Counted from the first letter of the stretch, positions 45,087 to 54,416 are shown. The stretch is 64,000 nucleotides of DNA from Actinoalloteichus caeruleus DSM 43889 (GCF_000429185.2 NZ_AUBJ02000001.1:868001-932000); one strand, 5' to 3'. Program-made: numbers and translations. Notes: a model not told the origin generated them from the letters alone.

Positions 45087-46088
45087 ATGCTGGAAACCAT
45101 GCCGACAACCTCGGCGAGGCTGCTGTCGTTGCTCTCGCTGCTCCAGACGCGTCGGGACTGGCCGGGTCCGGCGTTGGCCGAACGGCTGGGTGTCAGCCCG
45201 CGCACCGTGCGCCGGGACGTCGACCGCCTCCGGGAACTCGGCTATCCCATCGGCGCCGTGAAGGGGCCCGACGGGGGCTACCGGCTCGGGGCGGGCAGTG
45301 AGCTGCCGCCGTTGCTGTTCGACGACGAGCAGGCGGTCGCGTTGGCCATCGCGCTCCAGATCGCCACCGTGACGGGGGCGGGTATCGAGGAGGCCTCGGC
45401 GCGGGCGCTCACCACGGTGCGGCAGGTGCTGCCGGCCCGGTTGCGCCGTCGCATCGACACCTTCCCGTTCACCTCGGTGGAGCCACCGGCGCGGACGGGC
45501 GGCCGTGTCGCCAGCGCCGTGCTCGTGGCGCTCGGCGCCGCCGTCCACGCCAGGGAGGTGCTCCGGTTCGACTACGCCAGCCCGGTGGACCAGGGGGAGG
45601 GCGGCGTGGGCGGACCGCCTCGGCGGGTGGAGCCCCACCACCTGGTCGCCTGGGGTGGGCGCTGGTACCTGGTGGCCTGGGATCTGGATCGCGGGGACTG
45701 GCGGACCTTCCGCGCCGACCGGATCACCCCGCGCACCCCGACGGGGCCTCGATTCACCCCCAGGCCGTTACCGGGAGGTGGGGTGTCCGCCTTCGTGACC
45801 AGCCGGTTCCTCGGGGCGGGCGAGTCCGGTGACTGGCCCTGTCGTGGTGAGGTGATCCTCGATCTTCCCGCGTCGGCGGTGACCCGCCACTCGTGGGACG
45901 GGGTGGTGGAGGCCGTCGGCCCGGACCGCTGTCGCCTGGTCCTGGGTTCGTGGTCCTGGACGCGGCTGGCCGCCGAGATCGGTTCCTTCGACGTCGACCT
46001 GGAGATCGTCGGGCCGCGTGAGTTGCGGGAGGCTTTCGCGCGTCTGGCCCGCCGCTACTCGGCGGCGGTGTCGGCCTCCGGGGAGTGA
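45087..46088 (+). CDS. YafY/WYL-family transcriptional regulator
   Basis: 333 residues (or 329 from ATG 45099). DeoR-type HTH: SARLLSLLSLLQTRRDWPGPALAERLGVSPRTVRRDVDRLRELGYPIGAVKGPDGGYRLG. A WYL domain follows (residues ~140-220; RVEPHHLVAWGGRWYLVAWD) and a WCX-like C-terminal extension. WYL domains bind nucleic acid or small ligands. It presumably controls the divergent DinB gene and itself. Confidence 0.9.
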   Translation: MLETMPTTSARLLSLLSLLQTRRDWPGPALAERLGVSPRTVRRDVDRLRELGYPIGAVKGPDGGYRLGAGSELPPLLFDDEQAVALAIALQIATVTGAGIEEASARALTTVRQVLPARLRRRIDTFPFTSVEPPARTGGRVASAVLVALGAAVHAREVLRFDYASPVDQGEGGVGGPPRRVEPHHLVAWGGRWYLVAWDLDRGDWRTFRADRITPRTPTGPRFTPRPLPGGGVSAFVTSRFLGAGESGDWPCRGEVILDLPASAVTRHSWDGVVEAVGPDRCRLVLGSWSWTRLAAEIGSFDVDLEIVGPRELREAFARLARRYSAAVSASGE

Positions 46089-46265
46089 TCCGAGGGCCGA
46101 GGGCCAGGGCTGTGGTCGGGTTCGTCGCCCGGCGCCCCGGAAGGCCCGTGCCGGCATCCGACCTCGGTGTGGTCGTCGTGGTCCGGTGGGACGCCGTGTC
46201 CGTGGGGTGAGCGCGCCCGAGGTGGCTGTGGTGGCGTCACGGGTCCCCTCCGCGCACACCAATTT

Positions 46266-46280
46266 TTGCCATACCGGCAA
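46266..46280 (+). promoter_or_regulatory. Small dyad upstream of the reductase gene
   Basis: TTGCC-ATACC-GGCAA, inside the most AT-rich part of the leader (ACCAATTTTTGCC) 60 bases before the start. A candidate operator. Confidence 0.35.
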
Positions 46281-46339
46281 CAGGAGTTGGCGACATCGCG
46301 TCTTGGTCGGCACTCTCGTGTCGGAGAGGAGGTCCTGAG

Positions 46340-47395
46340 ATGACCGAGAGGGAGAACGGTGCCCCGCAGGAAGATCGGCGCGCGGGGCCCCGGTGGGACG
46401 TCGTCGTCATCGGCGGCGGGCCGGCGGGGCTGAGCGGCGCGCTGACCCTGGCCAGGGCGCGGCGTTCGGTGCTGGTGATCGACGACGGTCGGCCGCGCAA
46501 CGCGCCGGCGGCCCACGCCCACAACTACCTGACCCGCGACGGCGCGGCACCGACTGAACTGCTGGACAGCGGTCGCGCCGAGGTCGCCTCCTACGGCGGG
46601 GAGTTCCTGACCGGGACCGTCGTGTCCGCCACCCGGGGCGGCGGGGAGTTCCAGCTCACGACGGCGGACGGGACGGTGGTGGACAGCCGGCGGTTGCTGG
46701 TGGCCACCGGCCTGGTCGACGAACTGCCCCCGGTGCCCGGTCTTCGGGAGCGGTGGGGCCGGGAGGTGCTGCACTGCCCGTACTGCCACGGCTGGGAGGT
46801 GCGGGACCAGCGCATCGGGGTGCTGGCCACCGGACCGATGGCGGTGCACGCGGCGCTGCTCTGGCGGCAGTGGAGCACCGACGTCACGCTGTTCGAGCAC
46901 ACCTGGGCCGGACCGACCCCCGAGGAGGCCGAGCAGCTCGCCGCACGTGGTGTCACCCGGGTGCGGGGAGAGGTCACCGGGGTGCGGCTGGAGGAGGACC
47001 GACTGGCCGGGGTCACCCTGGGTGGCGGCCGCCAGGTGGACTGCCAGGCGCTGGTGGTGTCGCCGCGTTTCGCGGCCCGCGCCGAGGTGCTCAGCGCTCT
47101 CGGACTGACCGCCGCCGACCAGGAGATGCGGGGCCACTCCATCGGAGCGCACGTACCGGCGGACCCCACGGGCGCCACCACCGTGCCGGGGGTGTGGGTG
47201 GCCGGCAACGTGACGAGCCTGGCCGACCAGATCGTCGGAGCCGCCGCCTCGGGCGTCCGCGCGGGGGCCCTGATCAACACCGACCTGGTCACCGAGGACA
47301 CCGCCGAGGCCGTGCGGGCCTACGGCGGGTTCACCCCCCGCCGGGAACAGGAGGTCACCGACCGGGTCGTGGGTGGCGCGCGGCACGGCCTATGA
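46340..47395 (+). CDS. Thioredoxin-reductase-like FAD/NAD(P) oxidoreductase
   Basis: 351 residues. VVVIGGGPAGLSGALTLARA (FAD), VATGLVDELPPVPGL, LHCPYCHGWEVRDQRIGVLATGP (CxxC-like centre plus NADPH region) and the C-terminal GVWVAGNVTSLADQIVGAAASGVRAG (second FAD motif). The active-site pair is CPYC, as in the ferredoxin/thioredoxin reductase-like group of actinomycetes; the redox partner is unknown. GGAGGTCC before ATG. Followed 147 bases later by a methyltransferase on the same strand, a common gene order. Confidence 0.87.
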   Translation: MTERENGAPQEDRRAGPRWDVVVIGGGPAGLSGALTLARARRSVLVIDDGRPRNAPAAHAHNYLTRDGAAPTELLDSGRAEVASYGGEFLTGTVVSATRGGGEFQLTTADGTVVDSRRLLVATGLVDELPPVPGLRERWGREVLHCPYCHGWEVRDQRIGVLATGPMAVHAALLWRQWSTDVTLFEHTWAGPTPEEAEQLAARGVTRVRGEVTGVRLEEDRLAGVTLGGGRQVDCQALVVSPRFAARAEVLSALGLTAADQEMRGHSIGAHVPADPTGATTVPGVWVAGNVTSLADQIVGAAASGVRAGALINTDLVTEDTAEAVRAYGGFTPRREQEVTDRVVGGARHGL

Positions 47396-47542
47396 CCCGG
47401 TGCCCGCGTCCCCGTTCCTGGGCCGCGCCCCGGCGCCGGCGTCCCGAGACCAGCCCGCCCGCCCCAGCCCACCGACGGGCTCCCCGGACGGAGCCGACGG
47501 CGGGAGACACGACGTCACCACCACCGCGATGAGGAGTCGACC

Positions 47543-48178
47543 ATGTCCACTGCCGCCAGCCAGGACGAACAGTTCTGGAACGACCTCTACGACCGCTCGG
47601 ACCGGATCTGGAGCGGCAGACCCAACGCCGCACTCGTGCGGGAGACCACTGACCTGAGCCCCGGCCACGCCCTGGACCTGGGGTGCGGTGAGGGAGGGGA
47701 CGCCGTCTGGCTGGCCAGCCGGGGTTGGCGGGTCACCGCCACCGACATCTCCCGGGTGGCATTGGCCCGAACCCGGCGACACGCCGACGAGGCCGGCGTC
47801 GGCCACCTCGTCGACGACGAACACCACGACCTCGCGGTGTCCTTCCCCGCCGGGGAGTTCGACCTCGTCTCCGCGCAGTTCCTCCAGTCACCGAGGGAAC
47901 TGCCCCGGGAACGGGTCCTGCGCAGGGCGGCGGCCGCGGTGCGACCGGGCGGGACGCTGCTGGTCGTCGGGCACGCCGCCGGCCCGTCCTGGGCCACGGG
48001 CGAGCACCAGGAGGTGAGGTTCCCGAGCGCGCGGGAGGTCCTGGACAGCCTGGCGCTGGCGGATCAGGAGTGGGAGGAGCTGCGCTGCGAGGAGTGGACC
48101 CGCGCCCAGGACGGCCCGGACGGCCAGCCCGGTGCCATGACCGACAGCATCGTCCGGGTCCGGCGGCGCCAGCGGTGA
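47543..48178 (+). CDS. Class I SAM-dependent methyltransferase
   Basis: 211 residues. FWNDLYDRSDRIWSGRPNAALV start, motif I ALDLGCGEGGDAVWLASRGWRVTATDIS, and FDLVSAQFLQSP as motif IV with PGGTLLVVGHA as motif VI. The layout resembles TehB/thiopurine-type methyltransferases acting on small molecules. GAGGAG before ATG 47543. Confidence 0.87.
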   Translation: MSTAASQDEQFWNDLYDRSDRIWSGRPNAALVRETTDLSPGHALDLGCGEGGDAVWLASRGWRVTATDISRVALARTRRHADEAGVGHLVDDEHHDLAVSFPAGEFDLVSAQFLQSPRELPRERVLRRAAAAVRPGGTLLVVGHAAGPSWATGEHQEVRFPSAREVLDSLALADQEWEELRCEEWTRAQDGPDGQPGAMTDSIVRVRRRQR

Positions 48179-48254
48179 CCAGGAGGTGGACAGCGTCGTC
48201 CGCCTCCCGCCGGTTTCCCCGCCGCCCTCGGTGCGCCTGGCCCCCGGAACTGGG

Positions 48255-48291
48255 TGGACACTGCTGCTACCGTGGCCGGGAGCAGTGTTCC
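48255..48291 (+). promoter_or_regulatory. Dyad around the ABC-F promoter
   Basis: ACACTGCT (48258-48265) and AGCAGTGT (48281-48288) are perfect 8-base inverted repeats flanking TACCGT (48268-48273), a fitting -10 box. If transcription starts ~48280 the left arm is not in the RNA, so a DNA operator is more likely than an RNA hairpin. Confidence 0.5.
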
Positions 48292-48310
48292 CAGCAGGGG
48301 GAGACCGAAC

Positions 48311-48340
48311 GTGGTGAGTGACGACGACATCTCCGGGTGA
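48311..48340 (+). CDS. Possible 9-residue leader peptide of the ABC-F gene
   Basis: AGGGGGAG sits eight bases before GTG GTG AGT GAC GAC GAC ATC TCC GGG TGA (MVSDDDISG). Its stop codon falls inside the hairpin at 48327-48350. Short leader ORFs with overlapping hairpins control many ABC-F and erm resistance genes by ribosome stalling. Confidence 0.45.
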   Translation: MVSDDDISG

Positions 48341-48350
48341 GCCCGGATGT
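48327..48350 (+). promoter_or_regulatory. Hairpin over the leader-peptide stop (attenuator candidate)
   Basis: ACAT-CT-CCGGG pairs with CCCGG-ATGT, leaving a CT bulge and a TGAG loop. It contains the leader stop codon, so a stalled ribosome would melt it. Confidence 0.45.
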
Positions 48351-48465
48351 GCCCTGGCCGCCGGCATCAGCGTGTGACGCCGCCGGGGCCGCCGTCGTCC
48401 CTTCCTCCTCCCGTTCCCGTCCCGCGCGTGCGGGGCCGGACGGTCCGAGCACCGCGAGGTATCCC

Positions 48466-50103
48466 ATGTCCGATGCCGCCATCACCTGTTCCGACCTGTC
48501 CTTCGCCTGGCCCGACGGCACCACGGTCCTCCAGGGCCTGTCCTGCGCCCTCGGGGCCGGCCGCACCGGCCTGGTCGCACCCAACGGCGCCGGCAAGAGC
48601 ACTCTCCTCCGCCTGATCGCCGGCGAGCAGCAGCCCACCGGGGGAAGCGTCACCACACGCGGCGTCGTCGGGTACCTCCCGCAGACGCTCCCGCTGTCCA
48701 GTGACCTGAGCGTCGCCGAGGTGCTGGGAGTGGCGCCACGGCTGGCCGCGCTCGCCGCGATCGAGGCCGGCGACACCCGCGAGGAGCTGTTCGACACCAT
48801 CGGCGACGACTGGGACGTCCAGGACCGCACCCGCACCGAGCTGGACCGGCTCGGACTCCACGACGTCCGTCCCGAACACCGGCTGGGCACGCTCAGCGGG
48901 GGGCAGATCGTCTCCCTCGGCCTGGCGGCCCGGCTGCTGGCCCGCCCCGACGTCCTGCTGCTCGACGAACCCACCAACAACCTCGACCTGGCCGCCCGCC
49001 GCCGGCTGTCCGAGGTGCTCGCATCCTGGCAGGGATGCCTGGTCGTCGTCAGCCACGACCGGACGCTGCTGGACCAGATGGACCGCATCGCCGAACTGGA
49101 CCGGGGTCGGCTCCGCTTCCACGGAGGGAACTTCACCTCCTACGAACAGGCTGTCCGCGCCGAACGGGAGACCGCCGAACGCGCCGTCCGCAGCGCCGAG
49201 CAGGAGGTCCGCCGGGAGAAGCGGGAGATGCAACAGGCCAGGGAGCGGGCCGAGCGGCGGGCCAGTACCGCGGCACGCAACCTGGGCAACGCGGGCCTGC
49301 CGAGGATCGTCGCGGGCGGGTTGAAGCGCGGCGCGCAGGAGTCGGCGGGCCGTGCCAGGGAGACCCACGCCGCCAGGGTGGCCGAGGCGAGGACGCGGTT
49401 GGAGGAGGCTGAACGCGCCGTCCGGGACGACCAGCGGATCTCCCTCGACCTGCCCGCGACGCACCTGCCCGCCGGGCGGACGGTGTTCCTCGGGCAGGGG
49501 CTCCGGGTGCGGCGTGGTGACCGTGACCTCTTCGGTGGCGACGGGGTCGACCTGGCCATCCGAGGCCCCGAACGGATCGCGCTGACCGGTGCCAACGCCT
49601 CGGGGAAGTCCACCCTGCTCCGTCTCGTCTCCGGCGAGTGGCGGCCGGACGAGGGGACGACCCGTCGGGTGGAGGGGCGGATCGCCGCGCTGTCGCAACG
49701 ACTGGACCTGCTCGATCCCGACCGGACGGTGGCGGAGAACCTCGCCGCCTTCGCACCCGAGCTGCCGCCGTCGCGGCGGATGCACCTGCTCGCCCGGTTC
49801 CTGTTCCGGGACGGACGCGCCCAGCTACCGGTGGGCGCGCTCTCCGGTGGGGAGCGGCTCCGCGCCACGTTGGCCTGTGTCCTGTTCGCCGAGCCCGCTC
49901 CCCAGTTGCTGCTGCTCGACGAACCCACCAACAACCTGGACCTGGTCAGCGTCGGCCAGTTGGAGAGCGCGCTGAACGCCTACCAGGGTGCGTTCGTCGT
50001 GGTCAGCCACGACGAACGGTTCCTCTCGGCGATCGGGGTCCAGCGTTGGCTGCGGTTGTCCGAGGGACGGCTGGTGGAGGGACCCGGGCCCGAGGCGGAG
50101 TGA
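48466..50103 (+). CDS. ABC-F ribosome-protection/translation factor
   Basis: 545 residues with two ABC ATPase domains and no membrane helices. Domain 1 has APNGAGKSTLL, LSGGQIVSL and LLLDEPTNNLDL. The charged inter-domain linker (~residues 225-320) is rich in Arg/Glu/Ala (EREKREMQQARERAERRAST-like), matching the P-site tRNA-interaction motif. Domain 2 has GANASGKSTLL, LSGGERLRATL and LLLDEPTNNLDL. ABC-F proteins displace antibiotics from, or rescue, stalled ribosomes. GAGG before ATG 48466. The leader ORF and hairpin upstream suggest drug-induced expression. Confidence 0.9.
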   Translation: MSDAAITCSDLSFAWPDGTTVLQGLSCALGAGRTGLVAPNGAGKSTLLRLIAGEQQPTGGSVTTRGVVGYLPQTLPLSSDLSVAEVLGVAPRLAALAAIEAGDTREELFDTIGDDWDVQDRTRTELDRLGLHDVRPEHRLGTLSGGQIVSLGLAARLLARPDVLLLDEPTNNLDLAARRRLSEVLASWQGCLVVVSHDRTLLDQMDRIAELDRGRLRFHGGNFTSYEQAVRAERETAERAVRSAEQEVRREKREMQQARERAERRASTAARNLGNAGLPRIVAGGLKRGAQESAGRARETHAARVAEARTRLEEAERAVRDDQRISLDLPATHLPAGRTVFLGQGLRVRRGDRDLFGGDGVDLAIRGPERIALTGANASGKSTLLRLVSGEWRPDEGTTRRVEGRIAALSQRLDLLDPDRTVAENLAAFAPELPPSRRMHLLARFLFRDGRAQLPVGALSGGERLRATLACVLFAEPAPQLLLLDEPTNNLDLVSVGQLESALNAYQGAFVVVSHDERFLSAIGVQRWLRLSEGRLVEGPGPEAE

Positions 50104-50494
50104 GGACGGTCGGGTCGAACGACGCGGCGGACCAGGCCTGGTGCGCCCGTCGAGGCCGGGCGCGCTTCGGAACCAGTGGTGGTCAGCACATCGCGCAGGC
50201 GGGTTGAACCGGGGATGCGCGGTGTACCCACGGCCAGCGTGCCTGGTGCCCCACCTGGTCCGGGCCCCCGGTCGCGGGTCAAGAACGCCGGGCGCGGCGG
50301 AGACGGCGGTGGGGCCGCGATACCCGGGCGGCAGGGTGCCGAGTACCGGCCCCCTGCCGGCGAGGTGACCTCGGTGCGGCCGGGTGGGTGACGGCCCGGC
50401 GTTGGGCACGGGGTCTCGTGCGACCAGGGCGGGGTCCCGAGCACCGGTACGAGCTTTCCTCACGACCCTTCGACCCGGAGTGGGAGGGGGAGAC
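50104..50494. other. Intergenic, no gene seen
   Basis: About 390 bases between the convergent ABC-F and DUF2188-like genes. No clear terminator hairpin was recognised. Confidence 0.45.
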
Positions 50495-50668
50495 CTAGGC
50501 TTCGTCCTCCTCGACGGTGACGTACCCGCCGCCGTCGACGCTGAGCTGCCGGTGCGCGCGATTGAGGGCGTCCTGCCTGCTCCCACCGACGCGAGCGGTC
50601 TGCTGTCCTTCGGCGTTGGTGATCTGCCAGCCGCTGACCAGGTCCGGGGCGATGTGGCGTGTGTGCAC
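50495..50668 (-). CDS. DUF2188-like small protein
   Basis: 57 residues: HIAPDLVSGWQITNAEGQQTARVGGSRQDALNRAHRQL, then DGGGYVTVEEDE. The pattern (Trp, a variable strand, a helix with Ala-x-x-Ala, Gly-Gly strand) is that of DUF2188 proteins, function unknown. AAGGAC lies eight bases before GTG 50668, so the start is good. Confidence 0.65.
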   Translation of the reverse strand: MHTRHIAPDLVSGWQITNAEGQQTARVGGSRQDALNRAHRQLSVDGGGYVTVEEDEA

Positions 50669-50919
50669 TGCGAAAGTCCTTCCGGCTCGTTCGTCATGCC
50701 GCCGCGTCGCCCCGGAGGGGCGCGCGGGGTGTTGTCTCCCCCAGGGCCCCGCGTCATCGGAGCGGTTCATCCGGGGTCGACCGAGGGATGGGATGGGTCG
50801 GGAGGTTGGCGTGTGACGCGGGCACGGCGACCTCCCGGGGTAGCGGCCCCGTTCCCCCGGGGCCGCGTTGTCGGCCGCGCTCAAGGCCTGCCACCCGGCC
50901 CGAAGTGGTGGGTGTGGCG
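50669..50919. other. Intergenic, no gene seen
   Basis: 250 bases between the DUF2188-like gene and the STAS gene; chance frames only. Confidence 0.4.
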
Positions 50920-51342
50920 TCAGGGCATGGCGCGGGCGGCCTCCACACTGCCGAAGCAGGGCACGGTGTGGTGCAGGCCGGCGGCCGTCAGTGCCCGGTT
51001 CACGGCAGGGGTGCCGTCGACCAGGCACAGCGTGGTGCCCCGGTGCGTGGCGTAGCGGTGCGCGCACACCAGCAGTCGCAGAGCGTCCACACCCAGGAAA
51101 CTGACCTTCCTGAGGTCGACGACGAGCCGGCTCGGCGTGGCGAGCAACCGCTGCCACATCAGATCCGCCAATCGCGGAGTCACAGCCGAGTCGAGGTCGC
51201 CGGAGACGGTGAGTACCGCGACTGCCTGATCGGTCACGTCCAGATGCGGTCGCGGCGCGGCGGAGGTCGACCGCGGCCGGTCAGGGTTGCCGCCGGGCGA
51301 AGGGGGATGGACGTCGTCGCGCTGGTGCGGGCGTAGCGGCAT
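50920..51342 (-). CDS. STAS-domain (anti-sigma-factor antagonist-like) protein
   Basis: 140 residues. The polar N-terminus (~1-38) is followed by a STAS domain: VAVLTVSGDLDSAVTPRLADLM, SRLVVDLRKVSFLGVDALRLLVCAHRYA and TTLCLVDGTPAVNRALTAAGLH. The loop that normally carries the phosphorylated Ser (D-S/T-x-G) reads GVDA here, so switching by an RsbW-type kinase is doubtful. AGGAGACC before ATG 51342. Adjacent to GAF-ANTAR and DUF2188-like genes. Confidence 0.85.
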   Translation of the reverse strand: MPLRPHQRDDVHPPSPGGNPDRPRSTSAAPRPHLDVTDQAVAVLTVSGDLDSAVTPRLADLMWQRLLATPSRLVVDLRKVSFLGVDALRLLVCAHRYATHRGTTLCLVDGTPAVNRALTAAGLHHTVPCFGSVEAARAMP

Positions 51343-51609
51343 CGTCGGTCTCCTGTTCAACGTGGAGGAGGAGCCGTCCACCGTGCTCACCTACGGGTGG
51401 GCGCGGTGGCCGAGGAGATACACCGTGACGGCATCACCGACGGGTTCGAAACGGCGGGAACATATGCAGTCGCGGGCCTCTCGGGCTCTGCCAGCTGCTG
51501 CTCAACCAGCCACCATTGACCGTACGGCACTCGCGGACCCATGTCGAGGATTCGACCGGGTCGATCGGGGCCACAGGTGCCGGCACCGTCCCGGAGGAAG
51601 GAGTGCGCG

Positions 51610-52394
51610 ATGAGTACCGAGCGTGAGGAGGAGCTGGCGGTCGCGCTGGCGCACATGGCGCGGAGCCTGCTGGCGGAGAACACCGTGCAGGACACACTGA
51701 ACCGCGTCGTCGAACACGCGGTGGACCTGGTGGACGGCTGCGAACACGCCGGGATCCTCACCCTGCGTGTGGGCCACGGCGAGGACCGGCCACGGCAGGT
51801 GCGGACGCTGCCGCCACCGATGACCTGGTCCGGCGGTCCGACCGGATCCAGGCCGAGCTGGACGAAGGCCCCTGTCTGGACGCGGCGAAGCACCGCGAGC
51901 AGGTCTACCGCATCGCGGATATGACCAGTGAGCAGCAGCGGTGGCCGCGCTACGCCCCTTGGGCCCAGGAGCTGGGTGTGGGCAGCATGATGGGCTTCCT
52001 GCTGTACACCGACGACGACGAACTCGGCTCGCTGGACCTCTACTCCCCCCGGCCGAACATGTTCACCGAGCGCTCCGAGTTGGTGGGCTGGATTCTGGCC
52101 TCCCACGCTGCCGTCGCCTTCTCCTCCGCCCGGCTGGGGGCACAACTGCACGCGGCCATCGGTACCCGTCAGCACATCGGTGAAGCGCTCGGCATCGTCA
52201 TGGAACGCTACAAGATGACCGAGGACCAGGCGTTCGCCTTGATCAGGACACAGTCCCAACATCGCAACGTCAAGATTCGCGACCTCGCCGAGCGGATCGC
52301 CGCGACCGGGGAGATTCCCGGGGCGACCGAGACCTCCCCCTCTCCCACCCCACCCAGGGCCCGGCGGACGCGCGCGGGTGATGAGACCGGATGA
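51610..52394 (+). pseudogene. GAF-ANTAR RNA-binding antiterminator, one-base frameshift
   Basis: Frame 1 (51610 to ~51815) starts STEREEELAVALAHMARSLLAENTVQDTLNRVVEHAVDLVDGCEHAGI, a GAF domain beginning. Frame 2 resumes TDDLVRRSDRIQAELDEGPCLDAA, finishes the GAF domain, and continues to an ANTAR domain at the C-terminus (QHIGEALGIVMERYKMTEDQAFALIRTQSQHRNVKIRDLAERI). One extra base around 51811-51817 gives a 261-residue protein. ANTAR domains bind RNA hairpins to prevent termination. AGGAAGGAG before ATG. Divergent from STAS. Confidence 0.85.
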
Positions 52395-52463
52395 CCGTGG
52401 GGGCGAGCCCGCCGCCCACGGCTCGGGGTGACCGCGCCACGCGGCCCCAGCGGCCGGCCAGGA

Positions 52464-53398
52464 TCACGACGACCCGCTCGACCCCGCGCGCGACCTCGTG
52501 GCGTGCGCCCGCGGCGGCGCGTGCCGCCGGGTCAGGGCCACTCCCACCAGCACGACCACCATCCCGAGCACGACGCGGACGTCCACCACCTCGGAGAGCA
52601 CCACCGCCCCCAGGGACACCGAGACCACCGGGAGGAGGTACCCGACACTGGCCGTGGTCGTGGCGCCGACGTCCCCGATGAGCCGGAAGTTCAGGTAGAA
52701 GGTGAGCCCCGTGCTCAGCACGCCCAGTGCCACCACCGCGGCCCAGCCCGTCGCGGTCACCGACGGCGGGGACGCGGGCAGGCCGTCCACCAGCAGCAGG
52801 GGGATGCTCAGCCCGGTGGCCGCGAGGAGCTGCGCCGCCGAGAGGGCCAGCGGGCCCGAGCCGGTGCCGGTGAGGTGGCGGGCCATGTAGGTGAAGGCGA
52901 CCGCGTAGCTGATCGCCGCGCCGAGCAGGGCGATCGCGCCGAGGCCGATGTCCACCGGTTGCCGCCACGGGGCGAGCAGCACCACCGTTCCCGCGAAACC
53001 GACGAGCAGGCCCGTCAGCCGCAGGGGGTGGGGGCGGCGTTCCATCCCCAGGACCAGTCCGAGCAGCAGGGACCACAACGGGGTCGTGGCGTTCACCACC
53101 CCGGCCGTCCCCGAATCCACGGTCCGCTGGCCCACGGCGATCAGCAGGAAGGGCACCGCGTTGCACCACAACGCCGCGACCGTGACCCGACCCCAGGTGG
53201 CCAGGTCGCGGGCAGCCGTTGCCGGGCCAGCCCGGCCAGGAGCAGGAGCACCACCGCGCCCAACGCGCTGCGCAGCGTGGCGATCAAGGGTGGGGTCATG
53301 CCGCCCGCCAACGCCAGGTCGACCCAGAGGAACGCGGAACCCCACAGCAGGGCGAGCACGACCATCCGCCCCGCCACGCCCCTGGTTTCGCCCAGCAC
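52464..53398 (-). pseudogene. EamA/DMT-family transporter, one-base frameshift
   Basis: Frame 1 (GTG 53398 to ~53210): MVVLALLWGSAFLWVDLALAGGMTPPLIATLRSALGAVVLLLLAGLARQRLP. Frame 2 (to 52464): DLATWGRVTVAALWCNAVPFLLIAVGQRTVDSGTAGVVNATTPLWSLL, then helices to VVLSEVVDVRVVLGMVVVLVGVALTRR. Ten hydrophobic helices in all, two EamA repeats. One base added at the run 53210-53212 joins them. GAGGAGG before GTG. Divergent from a LysR gene that probably controls it; exported compound unknown. Confidence 0.82.
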
Positions 53399-53502
53399 CG
53401 CCGACCTCCTCGACTCGACCACGTCCTGTCCCGTTGAAGCCTGCCCCGCCACATACGTAAGGACAAGCGAAAGGTTCAACAGGAACGCGTAAGCTGAGCT
53501 AC

Positions 53503-54416
53503 ATGTTGGACGTTCGTCGCCTCCAGACGTTGCGTGCCGTGATCACCACCGGGTCGATCACCTCGGCCGCCACGAACCTGGGTTACACCCCCTCCGCCGT
53601 GAGCCAGCAGATCGGGACCCTGGAACGGGAAACGGGCTCCGCTCTGCTGGAACGCGTGGGCCGGGGAGTGCGCCCCACCGCCGCCGGCCGGCTCCTCGCC
53701 GAGCACGCGGCGACGATCGGGAAGGGGATCTCCGAAGCCGAGGCCGCGTTGGCCGACCTCCGCGCCGGCCGCACCGGCAGCCTGACGATCCCCTACGTCG
53801 CCACGGCCGGGGCGAACCTGGTGGCACCAGCACTGGCGCGACTGCGGTCCACCCACCCCGGGATCGGCGTCACGCTCCGGACCAGCGCGGACCCCGTGCC
53901 CGAAGTGCTGCGGGGCGAGGCCGACCTCGGGGTGGCCGTCCGGTCCGCCGGGTGGAGCGGCACCCCACCCCACCTGGTGCCGCTGGCCGACGACCCCTAC
54001 CGGCTCGTGCTCCCACCCGGCCACCGACTGGCCACCCGGGACGCGGTGCCCCTCTCCGAACTCGCCCACGAACCCTGGGTGGGCGCCGAACCGCCCGGCC
54101 CGTGCCGGGACGTCGTGCTCACCGCCTGCGCCGCGGCCGGGTTCACGCCGTCCCCGGTGGTGGACGGTGTGGACTACGCCACCGCCCAGGGTTTCGTCGC
54201 CGCGGGGCTCGGCGTGGCGCTGGTACCCGCCCTCGCCCTGCACGGCCCCACCCCGGCGTGGTCGTCCGCGCGGTGCGCCACCCCGAGCCCGTGCGTCCCA
54301 TCATCGCGGTGACCCGGCACGCCTCCGGGGAGCAACCGGCGGTGGAGGCGGCGCTCGCCGCGTTCCACGCCGCCGCCCGGGCCAGCCAGGTCACCCCGGA
54401 GGCACGAGGCACGTGA
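53503..54416 (+). pseudogene. LysR-family regulator, one-base frameshift near 3' end
   Basis: Frame 1 (53503 to ~54254): DVRRLQTLRAVITTGSITSAATNLGYTPSAVSQQIGTLERETGSALLERVGRGVRPTAAG (HTH) and most of the effector domain, ending FVAAGLGVALVPALAL. As it stands it stops at 54312. In the next frame family-like sequence continues: GVVVRAVRHPEPVRPIIAVTRHASGEQPAVEAALAAFHAAA to 54416. One C added in the run 54251-54254 restores ~304 residues. Divergent from the EamA gene. Confidence 0.83.
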
